Positions 1-9,748 of a DNA stretch of 64,000 nucleotides are shown piece after piece. The stretch's first letter is position 1. Every line of letters begins with the position of its first letter. This DNA is from Serratia fonticola (GTDB taxonomy: Bacteria; Pseudomonadota; Gammaproteobacteria; Enterobacterales; Enterobacteriaceae). A program made the position numbers and the translations under genes. Under the pieces are notes generated by a model. That model was not told where the DNA came from and searched no databases. It saw only the letters and a list, made by a program, of their open reading frames with translations. The stretch covers positions 4,092,001-4,156,000 of the forward strand of contig NZ_VFMK01000001.1 in the NCBI RefSeq assembly GCF_006715025.1, written 5' to 3'.

Positions 1-646
1 CAAACGCCATTTTGCCGATCATCGCCATGCCATCATCGCTAAGCGTTTTCCACAACAGCAGATGGGTATCTTCGTAGAACGCTTGCCAGGCCGGAAAAAC
101 AAAATAGGAAGGATTAACGATCACGGCTCCGCTTTGCTTAAACCCGCTGACTCCCGGCAACATCAGTTGATAACCGCCATAGTTGACCAGAGTCTGCCTG
201 AGCAGGGCGCGCTGTATCTCTGCCGAGGAAATGAGATAGGCCGTCACCTCCCACTTTTTGCCCGCCTCAAGCAAGGCCCAGGCGATCAGGAGATCGCCAT
301 CGGTAGCGGTGTTTTTATCGGCTATCGGGTCTGGCTTGCCGGGTTCATAGCGCCAGGAAAACAGCCCGATATCCTTGCGATACAGGGTGGCGTTAGTCCA
401 TTGCCAGATCTTGTCAAAGGTTGGGAGATCGTTATTGTAGACCGCCAGCAACATGGCAAAGCCCTGCCCTTCGGTATGGCTGATATTATTGTTGCCGGTA
501 TCAATAATCCGTCCATCAGGGAGTAGGAAACGCTGTTTGTATTGCGTCCATCCCCCCTCTTCAGCCTGAGTGCAAAAGGAAAACAGCAATCCCATCACCA
601 CCATCACTGTTCTGATCCTGCCGAGTATTCCTTTCGCTATCATCAT
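1..646 (-). CDS. bcsZ: BcsZ endo-1,4-beta-glucanase (GH8), 3' part beyond window
   Basis: Periplasmic family-8 cellulase that trims nascent cellulose during export. The first 215 codons are visible. A basic/hydrophobic signal peptide (residues 1-27, ending near FCTQA) is followed by WTQYKQRFL, the GH8 hallmark TEGQGFAMLLAV containing the catalytic Glu (about residue 58), and ATDGDLLIAWALL with the conserved Asp. The start is the first of two tandem ATGs (646), directly after the bcsD stop TAG, so translation is probably coupled. The C-terminal third lies beyond position 1. Here bcsZ follows bcsD, unlike E. coli, where it sits between bcsB and bcsC. Confidence 0.94.
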   Translation of the reverse strand, partial: MMIAKGILGRIRTVMVVMGLLFSFCTQAEEGGWTQYKQRFLLPDGRIIDTGNNNISHTEGQGFAMLLAVYNNDLPTFDKIWQWTNATLYRKDIGLFSWRYEPGKPDPIADKNTATDGDLLIAWALLEAGKKWEVTAYLISSAEIQRALLRQTLVNYGGYQLMLPGVSGFKQSGAVIVNPSYFVFPAWQAFYEDTHLLLWKTLSDDGMAMIGKMAF

Positions 647-1132
647 CTACTTTCGTTGCTCGTTTCGATAGCAGAACACCAGCGCATCATCCCTGGCAGG
701 CCCCTGCCAGCGCAGAGAAACGTGCGATTCGCCGCCTTGTGCCAGCAACCAGCTGGCGTAGGCCCCTTCCAGCACGGAAGCAAAGGACAACGTCCAGGTG
801 GCTTCACTGTTGGGTTCGGCACTGCGCGGATAAGCATAATGGGTCAATAACAATTGCTCATCCGTCGCCTCTATCTGTACCCGTCCCCAGTCAAAATGGC
901 GCAGCCTGGCGTTAAGTTCATCCTCCAGTTCTCCTACGGTTTCCGCGGCGGACAGCGGGAGTTTCTGCGCCAGATTGCTCCCCATCAGACGCAGAAAATC
1001 ACAACCATCCGCCTCATCGGCGGTGGCTAAAATGCCTGAAAACACCACTTCGACCAGATCCTGCCATCCCGCTTTGAACTGACGCTGACGATGATAGTCC
1101 AGCTCATACGACGCATTATTAATCTCTTGCAT
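647..1132 (-). CDS. bcsD: BcsD cellulose synthase subunit D
   Basis: 161-residue protein matching the BcsD family (about 156 residues in Komagataeibacter), a periplasmic octameric ring that organises glucan chains into crystalline bundles in type I bcs operons. The N-terminus NASYELDYHRQRQFKAGW and the body GCDFLRLMGSNLAQKLPL are typical. No signal peptide is visible, as usual for the family. It lies 2 bp downstream of bcsC and abuts bcsZ, so it belongs to the same transcript. Its presence marks the operon as type I, unlike the bcsEFG type of E. coli. Assignment rests on family pattern and context. Confidence 0.92.
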   Translation of the reverse strand: MQEINNASYELDYHRQRQFKAGWQDLVEVVFSGILATADEADGCDFLRLMGSNLAQKLPLSAAETVGELEDELNARLRHFDWGRVQIEATDEQLLLTHYAYPRSAEPNSEATWTLSFASVLEGAYASWLLAQGGESHVSLRWQGPARDDALVFCYRNEQRK

Positions 1133-1134
1133 GG

Positions 1135-4100
1135 TTATTTCTCATCTAACAGATATTTGAAATAGAGCAAAGCGGTGCTCTCGGAATAGCTGCCGAATGT
1201 GTCATAACCCAACTGCCCTCCGACCAACATGCTTGGCGTCACTTTATAGGTTCCCCCCGCCTTCAGGCTATAGCCGATACCGCTCTTGTCTTCGCTGGCA
1301 TATTTGGCTTCGGTACCGTATCCCTTACTGACCAGGTCCTCCAACTGCGACTGAAGATTCGGATCGTTCGGGAAGTAAGGGCTTTCCTGATTGCTGTAGG
1401 TCTGATAACCCACGCTGGCCCCTAAAATATAGGTGAAATTATCCTGTTTCTTGGTGAATTCCACCGGCAGCGAGATACTGAGATAATCCTGCGGGCTGAA
1501 GTAACCCCCTTGGCCGTAGGTGAAGTAGCTCAGGTTTTTATCGAAGTTCATGTAGTTGACGTTAACGCCCACCTTCAGCTCGTTTTCGTCATCTTTATAA
1601 GGTCGGATATAGGCACCCAGGTTGCCGGTAACGCTTTTGTTGCTGGCCACATTCTCACCGAGGTAGTCATAAAGCCCTACGCCGCCATAGGCTCCCACCA
1701 CGCCGTCGTCATACCCCAGGTTAATGCTGCCACCGTTTTTGGTTACCGCCCCCCATTTCTTGCCGGTGATGGTATCTTCCGTCCCGACATAAGAGAGCAA
1801 GCTATCTTTCACCGCCCGTCTTTCAACGGTTAATCCCAACGTGGAATGCTGGCTGAGTTTCGGCGACCAGGTTGCGCCTCCCACGACAGAACTGATACCG
1901 CTCCCTAACGGCGTACTTCCCACATCGACCTTATAGCTGTCACCGCTTAGCCCCAATGCCAGCTCTACGCCGGTATCCTGCTGTTGCCCTGGAGAGTCGG
2001 CATAAAAATCATTGGGGTTGTAGGTTTGCGGTTGAGTAACCTGGCCGTCCAGCGTCTGTTTCGTCGCATAGGCCTGATCCTGAGCTACCGTCGCGGCCGC
2101 ACAGGCCGCCGAGTTGGCATCCACCGAACACAGGCTGTCTCGGGTGGCATGGAGTTGCTGATAATTCAGATCGGCAGCCTGAGCGGCAGCAATCGAGTTC
2201 TGCGAGGCAACAATAGAAGCCTGGGTCGCGGCCTCCACCGCCTTAGCCTGCTGCAAAGCCCCGGTGCCAAAACGGCTGTTGGCACTGTTGGATGGCGTAC
2301 CGGCTTTCAGCATTACCGGGGTCACATCAACGTTGACTCTGGCGTTATCAAAGGGCACGCCAGACAGGCTGATGGGGCTCCTCACCTCAGTGATATTACT
2401 CAGGCCATTTTCACCGCTGCTATTATCGCGCAGCGCAATATTTCCCTGAACCCAAGTGGCCGTTTTCTCCTGCACTTCATCCATCAGCTTATCGATCTGC
2501 TGTAGGGTCGGATTCTTCACCACTGGCGCAGGCTGCAGGGCACTGGCGTATCCTCCCGTCAGACCGGGGGCCGCAACCTGCCAAGGCAGAACAACACCAT
2601 ACGCCGATGACGGCGGGTTCTGGCTGGATGAAACCGTGCCCGACGACGCGCCAAAAGGATTATCTGCCAATCTCAATCCGCCAATCATCGCTGAACCGCT
2701 TCCTGCGGCACCCCCTGCGCCGTTGACGCGATTCTTCGCCTCGCGCAGCAGGGAAATTGCCTGCGGATAATTCCCCTCCGCCTCGGCAACTCGGGCCGCC
2801 AACACCAACTGGTCAGGGGTTTTAATCGCAGGCAAGCCACGCAGCAACTGTTTGGCCCGATCGACATCGCCTTCGGATAACGCCACCCCAACGGCTCCTT
2901 CTCTCGCTCCCTGGTTAAGGCTATCGCGGTTGAGCAGATAGTTGTAAACCTGCCCCGCTTCTTTATCCATATTGCCGGATTGATAGAGACGCCCCATGGC
3001 CAACATGATATCCGGGTTTTGCGGATCGCTTTGTAAAGCCCCGATCAATTTGTCGTAAGCGGCACTGTACTGCCCCTGTAAACGCAACTTATCCGCATCA
3101 TTGATCACGCTGCCGTTGCGCATCTGACTGAGCTCTTTGGCAGTGCTACGGGCTTGCAGCGCCGGATTGTTCAACCAGGCATCCGCCTCCTGGCTCAGCC
3201 CCGCCTGATTAAGCACGGCGATCTGGGCGGCATAATCACCCGCATTGCCCTTAACCCCCAGGCGCATGTTGTCGCGCACCAGCTGTACCGCCGTTGAAGT
3301 ATCGCCGACCGTCATCAGATCTTTGGCCAAATCCCCCAATGCGGCAGGCTCAGTGGGAGGCTTCTGTGCCAGCTGGCGCAAAATAGCGGCGGCGCCGGCG
3401 GTATTGCCCTGGCGAAGATAGCTTTCTGCCGTAACACGTTGCTGGTTTGCCGCAGCCGTTGCCGCCAGCGCCCGCATACTGCTGGTCTGTCTGGCTGCCG
3501 GGATACGCGCCATCAAGGTGGACACATTCAGCCAGTCATTACGCTCTGAGGCAAACAACGCCGCCGCATAAAGGCTGTCTGGCGATGCTCCCAGTTGTAT
3601 CAGCGGTGAAATTAAGGTTTGTGCCTGAAGATCCTGCCCCTGCTTACTCAGAACGCGTGCCATATCCAGGCGCACCCAAACGTTTGACGGCTGTTTTTCC
3701 AGCGCCTGCTGAAGGAGCTGCATCGCACGCCCTGAATCGTTATTCTGCATGGCCAACTCGGCCTGCTTACGCAAGGGATCGACATTGACTACCGCAATCC
3801 CTTGCGGGATTTTAGGTCGCAGATTAACGGGAATGGTCTGCAACACCAGATCTGCTTCACGCGTTTTGTCACGTTGCTGCAACAGCAGATAATAGAGCCC
3901 GAGTTTGGCATCGTTATTCTGCGGGTTTTGCGTCAGCAAGCCACGGTACATCTGCTCTGCCCCGGCGAAATCCCCCTTCTTACGGGTAACATCCGCCCGG
4001 AACAAGGTCACCGCATTGCCTTTATCCCCTGTTGCGTTGCTCAAAGGGGCACTCAATGCCAGGGCTTCATCCCATCGGCCCGCATTGGCGGCCAGCTTGG

Positions 4101-5160
4101 CTTTCTCCAAACCACCATAGAATGCGGCATCCTGAGCCAATGAGCGCCATTGCGCACTTTGCGGCCCGCCCTGTTTCGCCGCCTGCGTCAGATAGGCTTC
4201 GGCCTGGCTGAAATCGCCACTGCGCATCGCAGTAAACCCCATTCCTGCCAAAGCATCGCCATCATTCGGGTTGTTTGCCAAGACAGCGGCAAACTGATCC
4301 TTGGCACCGCTCAAATCCCCTTTATTAAGTTCTGAGAACCCCACGCCTTTAGCCGAGCCGGTGATGTTCTGCTGGTAATAAGCCGCAACGGTTTTATCTG
4401 CCGGATGCCTCTGCTGATAGGCGTCATACAGGGCTTTATCACTCGGTTGCGGTGCCAGCCACAGCAATGCCTGCTTCAATGCCTGATCCGCATCGTTATT
4501 ACTCGGCGCCAGCGCCGCCAGCATCGCGATCCCATCCCGACGCGTTGATTCCTGGTAGGTCAGCACCTTGCCAAGCACGACTCGCGTTTGCGCATCATTC
4601 GGCTGTAGGGACAGACGCTGTTTGAGGCCGTCAATGGCCTCCTGTCGGCCCGCGGGTGAACCTGCCAGCGTCAGGTAATATTCATTGGCCAGGCTATCAA
4701 TGGGGGTTTTGCCATTGAAAATCGCCTGGTAGGCGGCAGCTGATTGGGCAAAATCGCCTTTTGCTGCCAACTGCCGCGCCTGAGCCAACAGGCTTTTGGA
4801 AACTGATTGAGCCTCACCGTTACTGTTCAACGCCTGTAAGCGGGGATCGTTGGGCGCAATGGCACTCAGCTTTTTGCGCCAGAGCTCCGCATTGGTTTTA
4901 TCGCCAGCCTGCATCGCATAAAGCGATAGCAGATACATCGCCTCGGTATTGCTCTCATCAATCAGCAGAATTTTCTGCAAAGCCCCCTGGGCCAGCTCAT
5001 CATGAGATTTGTCATGCCAGTACGCCGCCTGTTGAAAGAGGGCACTCAACGCAGGATTACTGTCATCAGCCATCGCCGACACGGAAAATACCGTCAGCCC
5101 GGCCAAAGAGACCCCATACAGCTTCTTTTTCAGCAACAGGTTCAATTGGTGATATTCCAT
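1135..5160 (-). CDS. bcsC: BcsC cellulose export TPR/outer-membrane porin
   Basis: 1341-residue outer-membrane export protein. A signal peptide (residues 1-31, cleavage near VSAMA-DD) is followed by about 800 residues of tandem TPR helices (repeats such as NPNDGDALAGMGFTAMRSGDFSQAEAYL). A Gly/Ser/Pro-rich linker then leads to the BCSC_C beta-barrel that ends LYFKYLLDEK. The TPR part scaffolds the periplasm and the barrel exports glucan. It is longer than E. coli BcsC (about 1157 residues). Part of the extra length is an Ala/Gln-rich helical insert before the barrel (about residues 965-1050) carrying two cysteines (CSVDANSAAC). It lies 36 bp after bcsB. Confidence 0.94.
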   Translation of the reverse strand: MEYHQLNLLLKKKLYGVSLAGLTVFSVSAMADDSNPALSALFQQAAYWHDKSHDELAQGALQKILLIDESNTEAMYLLSLYAMQAGDKTNAELWRKKLSAIAPNDPRLQALNSNGEAQSVSKSLLAQARQLAAKGDFAQSAAAYQAIFNGKTPIDSLANEYYLTLAGSPAGRQEAIDGLKQRLSLQPNDAQTRVVLGKVLTYQESTRRDGIAMLAALAPSNNDADQALKQALLWLAPQPSDKALYDAYQQRHPADKTVAAYYQQNITGSAKGVGFSELNKGDLSGAKDQFAAVLANNPNDGDALAGMGFTAMRSGDFSQAEAYLTQAAKQGGPQSAQWRSLAQDAAFYGGLEKAKLAANAGRWDEALALSAPLSNATGDKGNAVTLFRADVTRKKGDFAGAEQMYRGLLTQNPQNNDAKLGLYYLLLQQRDKTREADLVLQTIPVNLRPKIPQGIAVVNVDPLRKQAELAMQNNDSGRAMQLLQQALEKQPSNVWVRLDMARVLSKQGQDLQAQTLISPLIQLGASPDSLYAAALFASERNDWLNVSTLMARIPAARQTSSMRALAATAAANQQRVTAESYLRQGNTAGAAAILRQLAQKPPTEPAALGDLAKDLMTVGDTSTAVQLVRDNMRLGVKGNAGDYAAQIAVLNQAGLSQEADAWLNNPALQARSTAKELSQMRNGSVINDADKLRLQGQYSAAYDKLIGALQSDPQNPDIMLAMGRLYQSGNMDKEAGQVYNYLLNRDSLNQGAREGAVGVALSEGDVDRAKQLLRGLPAIKTPDQLVLAARVAEAEGNYPQAISLLREAKNRVNGAGGAAGSGSAMIGGLRLADNPFGASSGTVSSSQNPPSSAYGVVLPWQVAAPGLTGGYASALQPAPVVKNPTLQQIDKLMDEVQEKTATWVQGNIALRDNSSGENGLSNITEVRSPISLSGVPFDNARVNVDVTPVMLKAGTPSNSANSRFGTGALQQAKAVEAATQASIVASQNSIAAAQAADLNYQQLHATRDSLCSVDANSAACAAATVAQDQAYATKQTLDGQVTQPQTYNPNDFYADSPGQQQDTGVELALGLSGDSYKVDVGSTPLGSGISSVVGGATWSPKLSQHSTLGLTVERRAVKDSLLSYVGTEDTITGKKWGAVTKNGGSINLGYDDGVVGAYGGVGLYDYLGENVASNKSVTGNLGAYIRPYKDDENELKVGVNVNYMNFDKNLSYFTYGQGGYFSPQDYLSISLPVEFTKKQDNFTYILGASVGYQTYSNQESPYFPNDPNLQSQLEDLVSKGYGTEAKYASEDKSGIGYSLKAGGTYKVTPSMLVGGQLGYDTFGSYSESTALLYFKYLLDEK

Positions 5161-5196
5161 AGACAGCTCCTGTCCAACCTCTGGTCGAGACGTGTT

Positions 5197-7611
5197 TTAA
5201 CGTTCATCTTCTGCGTCTCTCCCCAGACGTTTGGCCGCATGTTTCCGCAGCAGAATATAGAGACCTAATCCCAACACCATGGAGATCCCTAACCCGGTCA
5301 GGGATAAAAGCACCACATGTTTACTGGCATACCAGACAAAGATCAGATACCAAGGCAGTTCACCGCTAGGGAACTGGGCACCAACCTGGAAACTGCGTAC
5401 CCCATTTTGATCGGTGATCACCGCCAGATCGCCACGCACCCCGGCGTTGATTTTGGCGGACTTCAGATCGGAGTAGATTTTGTTCAGACCATCATCAGAA
5501 GACGCGCTGGCCACCACCACCACCCGCTGTGGATCCCAGGCAGAACGGAAACTGAAAAACCCGCGCCAATCCGTCACTGAAGAAAGATAACGATCGGCAT
5601 CAATGCCTTGCGTCCGCCAGTTTCCCTTCAGGTAGGCCAGCATTTTTTCCTGTGCAGGTTGTTCCTTCACCGCCAACCCACCGCTGCTCGCCAAGGTAAA
5701 GGGCACCTCCTGCAGCAGGCGCTGGTATAAATCACGCTGAGCCAATGAGGCAACGACCATGACATCGCGCCCCTTGAATTCCGGGTCTTCGCTTTCATTC
5801 CCCTTGAGGCCAAAACGAATATCCACATTGCTCACTGCACTGCCGGTGGCAGCGCCGGAACGCGCGGTGAGATTGAGCAGCGTACGGATCTCATTGAGCG
5901 TCGGTTTTTCAGCCATCAATAGAACGGTCTGCGAAAAATCCGCCAGTTTGGAGAAGGGGAAGGAAGCCCCGACGAAATAGGAAAGGTTAGGCAGCTCGGT
6001 AAAATGATAAGTCTGACTCAAATCAAGGTAAGAATCCGGCCCGATATGGCTTTTGATGGTGTCGCTGTCCGCCGGATTACAGGAAGTGTTGTTTTTCGGC
6101 ACGATAGAAAAATAGAGCTCCAACATGTTATCGCCGTAAATCAGATACGGCGGCAGCGGCAAGCTATAGTTTTCCTGGCGACTGTCTCCACCAAACTGGT
6201 GCCACATCATTTCCAGCAAGCCCCGCTTGTTCACCGGCAGGTTGCGCAAGAAGGTGCCGTTCAGCGTGGCGCTGAGCTGCGATTTATTTTCATCGATCCA
6301 GGTATCTGTCGGAAAACGGTAATCGATCTGCAGTGGGACGTTGCGCCCATCCCAGATAAACAGATCTGGCGCTGCGCGGAAAGCAACCCGCACTGCGTCA
6401 TGGTAAACACCGCTGACGCTAAGCTCTTCAACGTTCGCCACCAATTGGCTAAAACTGACCGGCTTGCTGGTATCGATCCAACGCGGCGCATCGTAAGGCT
6501 GGTGCTTGGGGATGCTCTGCGGTTTCACTGCCAGCGACGTCGTTTTTTCAGGCAATGGCTGACTTACCAGACGATATGCCGCCTGGCGCATTTCGCTGCC
6601 GTTACGCCCCATCACCAGCAACAGTTTGTATACCGGGTTCAGCGGGTTATCAATCACCTGTAGGGTCGGGCCATCTGCCTGCGGCAGCGTCAATTGACCT
6701 ATCTGCTCCCCGGGTTGGGCAAAGATAATGCCATTCTGTTCAGGTAGCTGATCTTGCAACACCTGAAAATCGAGGTTGTTGTAACGCGTTATTTTCCCCA
6801 GATAGGAACTGACAATGGCCGCCGCGGCCACATCATCCGGCCGTTTGGTCTGGCTGAAGATCATCTCCACATTAGCGGGTTGCATGGTCTGAGGGTCGAA
6901 GAACGGGCGCGGGAAGCGGCTAAGGTTCTGGCCAATATTCAGCACCTGATTTTCCAGCTGCAGGCGGGAGGTTGGCAGTACCTTGACCCAATATTTGTTA
7001 TCCCCGCCCTTTTCACACAGCAGGGCCGTATCGCTGCTGTTCTCGATACTGAAGCTCAGGTTGTTGCGCGCCACGATCATGGCCGCCGGGATTGGCACCT
7101 GATACGTCACCTTGGCATCATGCAGTTGGCCCAGCCGATGCGTGCTCAGCGGTTGCCCGTTCAGCATCAGGTGCAATTCGCTATTGGTTTCCATCAAGGC
7201 CGGGGAAACCTCGATATCCAGCAGCAGGCTGCCGTCCGTCACCACCCAATCCCCTGGCAGGGTAAAGGTGATCCCCGAATTTCGCTGCCAATTACTCAGC
7301 GTCAACCCGGCGGGTTGCCCCATCTCGGTGACGCTGAGCGTAGAGGCGACTGATTGACTGAAACTGGCCGCTGGCGGTGTGGCAATATCGCCCGAATCGC
7401 TCTGTGCAGGGGGCGGAACGTTATTGATCGGCAGCGCATTCACCGGTGGAGCATCTACCGGGCGGGGGAGTGCAGGGAACCCCGGCATATCGCCAGAAGG
7501 TTGTACAGGCAGTGGATCTGCCGCACAGGCTAACCCCGGCAGGCACAGCCATAGCACCAAGGCGAAAAACCAGGCTCTGCCTTTAGGTTGCGAAATACCT
7601 ACCAGGCTCAT
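5197..7611 (-). CDS. bcsB: BcsB periplasmic cellulose synthase subunit
   Basis: 804-residue periplasmic partner of BcsA, anchored by one C-terminal transmembrane helix that completes the synthase. Visible parts are a signal peptide (residues 1-30, ending LACAA), a Pro-rich linker, the alternating carbohydrate-binding and flavodoxin-like domains of the family (for example FTLPGDWVVTDGSLLLDIEVS near residue 115), and the C-terminal helix VVLLSLTGLGISMVLGLGLY (about 765-785) followed by basic residues. The ATG overlaps the bcsA stop by 4 bp, consistent with translational coupling of the two catalytic-complex subunits. Confidence 0.95.
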   Translation of the reverse strand: MSLVGISQPKGRAWFFALVLWLCLPGLACAADPLPVQPSGDMPGFPALPRPVDAPPVNALPINNVPPPAQSDSGDIATPPAASFSQSVASTLSVTEMGQPAGLTLSNWQRNSGITFTLPGDWVVTDGSLLLDIEVSPALMETNSELHLMLNGQPLSTHRLGQLHDAKVTYQVPIPAAMIVARNNLSFSIENSSDTALLCEKGGDNKYWVKVLPTSRLQLENQVLNIGQNLSRFPRPFFDPQTMQPANVEMIFSQTKRPDDVAAAAIVSSYLGKITRYNNLDFQVLQDQLPEQNGIIFAQPGEQIGQLTLPQADGPTLQVIDNPLNPVYKLLLVMGRNGSEMRQAAYRLVSQPLPEKTTSLAVKPQSIPKHQPYDAPRWIDTSKPVSFSQLVANVEELSVSGVYHDAVRVAFRAAPDLFIWDGRNVPLQIDYRFPTDTWIDENKSQLSATLNGTFLRNLPVNKRGLLEMMWHQFGGDSRQENYSLPLPPYLIYGDNMLELYFSIVPKNNTSCNPADSDTIKSHIGPDSYLDLSQTYHFTELPNLSYFVGASFPFSKLADFSQTVLLMAEKPTLNEIRTLLNLTARSGAATGSAVSNVDIRFGLKGNESEDPEFKGRDVMVVASLAQRDLYQRLLQEVPFTLASSGGLAVKEQPAQEKMLAYLKGNWRTQGIDADRYLSSVTDWRGFFSFRSAWDPQRVVVVASASSDDGLNKIYSDLKSAKINAGVRGDLAVITDQNGVRSFQVGAQFPSGELPWYLIFVWYASKHVVLLSLTGLGISMVLGLGLYILLRKHAAKRLGRDAEDER

Positions 7612-9728
7612 AGTGTTTGTTCCTTGTCCTGGCTCCGTGTCACATCCGCAGACTTTCTCTGCTGCTTTTTGGCGCGACGATCCCGCCAGGAGAAATAGAA
7701 CAGCTCGAAAATGCAGCGCAGAACCCCGAGCAAAGACCGCAACGGGCGATCCTGAGGATAAGGTTTTGTGCGGATCCAGGCATCGGCTCGCGCCAGTACA
7801 ACCCGCACCAGCTCACGCCTTTTTTCGATCGGCAACGCTTTAAACATCAGGCGGGTTACCGACTTGTCGGCATCAATCAGTTCCACCGGGAAACTCACGG
7901 CACCGGACTTCAAGACGATCTCCACTTCTTCGATCGGATCTTGCAAAAAACGCTCATCGGGGGTTTTCAGCTTGACCCCACCCATAGAGAGATCCAGCGT
8001 TTCCGTACGCATCGCCGCACCGCTGGCAAAATAAAGCACCGCCGGAAGAGAGGCATCAATACGAATGGTTTTTCTGACCTGGCGTGTTTCCCTCGCCACG
8101 GCGATAGCGGCTAACAGGATAATCATACTGAAGCTGGCCCAGGCGATGTTCAGCATAATAACCTGCGGGTTGGCACCATAATGCTCAGGCGTCAACAGAC
8201 GGATCACCCCCCAGGCCGTGCCGAGCAACAGCAGGGAAACGGCAATAATATGCGGGCGCACAATATGGAAATCAAAATAGTTGACGTCAAGCAGCGCCCC
8301 CTTATCCGTCACGTTAAACTTGCCATGCTTTGGCGAAATCAGGGTCAGCAGGGTAGGAATAACCAAATGGAAACACATCACCGTTTCATAGATTTCCCCC
8401 CAGAATGAATAACGATACCGCCCGTTCGCCCTGGAGTTGATATAAATCGACATCACCAGATGCGGCAATACGTAGGCAAAAATCAACCCGGCGGATGAGG
8501 CGATAATATTCAGGTTGAACAACAGATAGAACAATGGCGCAATACAGAAGATGACTCTCGGTAACCCATATTGAAAATGCAGCATGGCGTTCAGATAACA
8601 TAAGCGTTGCTGCCAGGTCAGACCGCGCCCAAGCAAAGGGTTATCCACCCGGAAGATCTGCGTCATACCGCGTGCCCAACGGGTTCGTTGGATCACATGC
8701 AACCCCAGGCGTTCTGTTGCCAACCCGGCGGCCAGGGGCAGCGCCAGAAATGCCGTGTTCCAGCCGCGCCGCTGCATCTTCAATGCCGTATGGGCATCTT
8801 CGGTCACGGTTTCAACGGCAAATCCCCCCACCTCCTCCAGCGCCGTACGGCGGATAACGGCACAGGAGCCGCAGAAGAAGGTGGCATTCCAGTTATCATT
8901 ACCCTGCTGAACTGGCCCGTAGAACAGCGCGCCTTCATTGGGGACTTTGCTCGCCTCCGACAGGTTGCGCTCGAACGGGTCCGGCGAATAGAAGTAGTGC
9001 GGGGTCTGAATCAACGCCAGGCGTTCATCCACCAGAAAACTGCCGACGGTAGCCTGTAAAAAAGCGCGGGTAGCCACGTGGTCACAGTCAAACACGGTGA
9101 TTAACTCACCCTGAGTCACTTTCATGGCGTTATTCAGATTGCCCGCCTTGGCGTGATTGTTATTGCTACGAGTAATATAACCCACGCCAGCGTCGGCACA
9201 GAATACCGCGAATTCATTGCGCTTACCGTCATCCAGCACATAGATTTTCATCTTGTCTTTAGGATAATCAATACATTGAGCTGCCAGCACGGTATCGCGT
9301 ACAACATCCATACTTTCGTTATAGGTCGGGATATAAACGTCTACGGTGGGCCATAAAGACACATCATCCGGCAAAGGTTCAATGGTACGTTTTAATGACC
9401 AGGTGGTCTGGATATAACCAAACAGCAGAATGACCAGCGCGTACAGCTCGGTCATAAACAACGCGCTCCCCAGCACCGCTTCCAGCGTGCTGTTGAAATG
9501 CAGCGTTTCCGTCGCGCGCCAGTAGATATAGCGTAATGACATCATCGTAGACATGACGATCATCACCAGGGTAACTTTCTTGCTTTTACTCACCCCTAAA
9601 ATAAAGACGATAGCGATACAGATCAGACCAAAGATATACTGATTATCACTGCTCATTGGTGCAATGATAATCAATAAAATAAAAGGTAAGGCCAACAGCA
9701 GTAAGAAATAAAAAAGTATTTTATTCAT
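7608..9728 (-). CDS. bcsA: BcsA cellulose synthase catalytic subunit (GT2 + PilZ)
   Basis: 706-residue inner-membrane UDP-glucose beta-1,4-glucosyltransferase. N-terminal membrane helices are followed by a GT2 domain with DDG (166-168), DCD (214-216), FFCGS (284-288), the catalytic-base TED (309-311) and QRTRW (347-351), then further channel helices. A cytoplasmic PilZ domain carries RKTIR (552-556) and DLSMGG (579-584), the RxxxR and [D/N]xSxxG c-di-GMP motifs. All key residues are intact, so c-di-GMP-activated synthesis is expected. It starts 20 bp after bcsQ and overlaps bcsB by 4 bp. Confidence 0.97.
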   Translation of the reverse strand: MNKILFYFLLLLALPFILLIIIAPMSSDNQYIFGLICIAIVFILGVSKSKKVTLVMIVMSTMMSLRYIYWRATETLHFNSTLEAVLGSALFMTELYALVILLFGYIQTTWSLKRTIEPLPDDVSLWPTVDVYIPTYNESMDVVRDTVLAAQCIDYPKDKMKIYVLDDGKRNEFAVFCADAGVGYITRSNNNHAKAGNLNNAMKVTQGELITVFDCDHVATRAFLQATVGSFLVDERLALIQTPHYFYSPDPFERNLSEASKVPNEGALFYGPVQQGNDNWNATFFCGSCAVIRRTALEEVGGFAVETVTEDAHTALKMQRRGWNTAFLALPLAAGLATERLGLHVIQRTRWARGMTQIFRVDNPLLGRGLTWQQRLCYLNAMLHFQYGLPRVIFCIAPLFYLLFNLNIIASSAGLIFAYVLPHLVMSIYINSRANGRYRYSFWGEIYETVMCFHLVIPTLLTLISPKHGKFNVTDKGALLDVNYFDFHIVRPHIIAVSLLLLGTAWGVIRLLTPEHYGANPQVIMLNIAWASFSMIILLAAIAVARETRQVRKTIRIDASLPAVLYFASGAAMRTETLDLSMGGVKLKTPDERFLQDPIEEVEIVLKSGAVSFPVELIDADKSVTRLMFKALPIEKRRELVRVVLARADAWIRTKPYPQDRPLRSLLGVLRCIFELFYFSWRDRRAKKQQRKSADVTRSQDKEQTL

Positions 9729-9748
9729 AGCTAACCAGACGATCCTTA

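Noticed and set aside
1984..2505. Long plus-strand open frames inside bcsC, bcsB and bcsA
   Set aside because: They lie opposite well-supported bcs genes and reflect GC-rich antisense frames.
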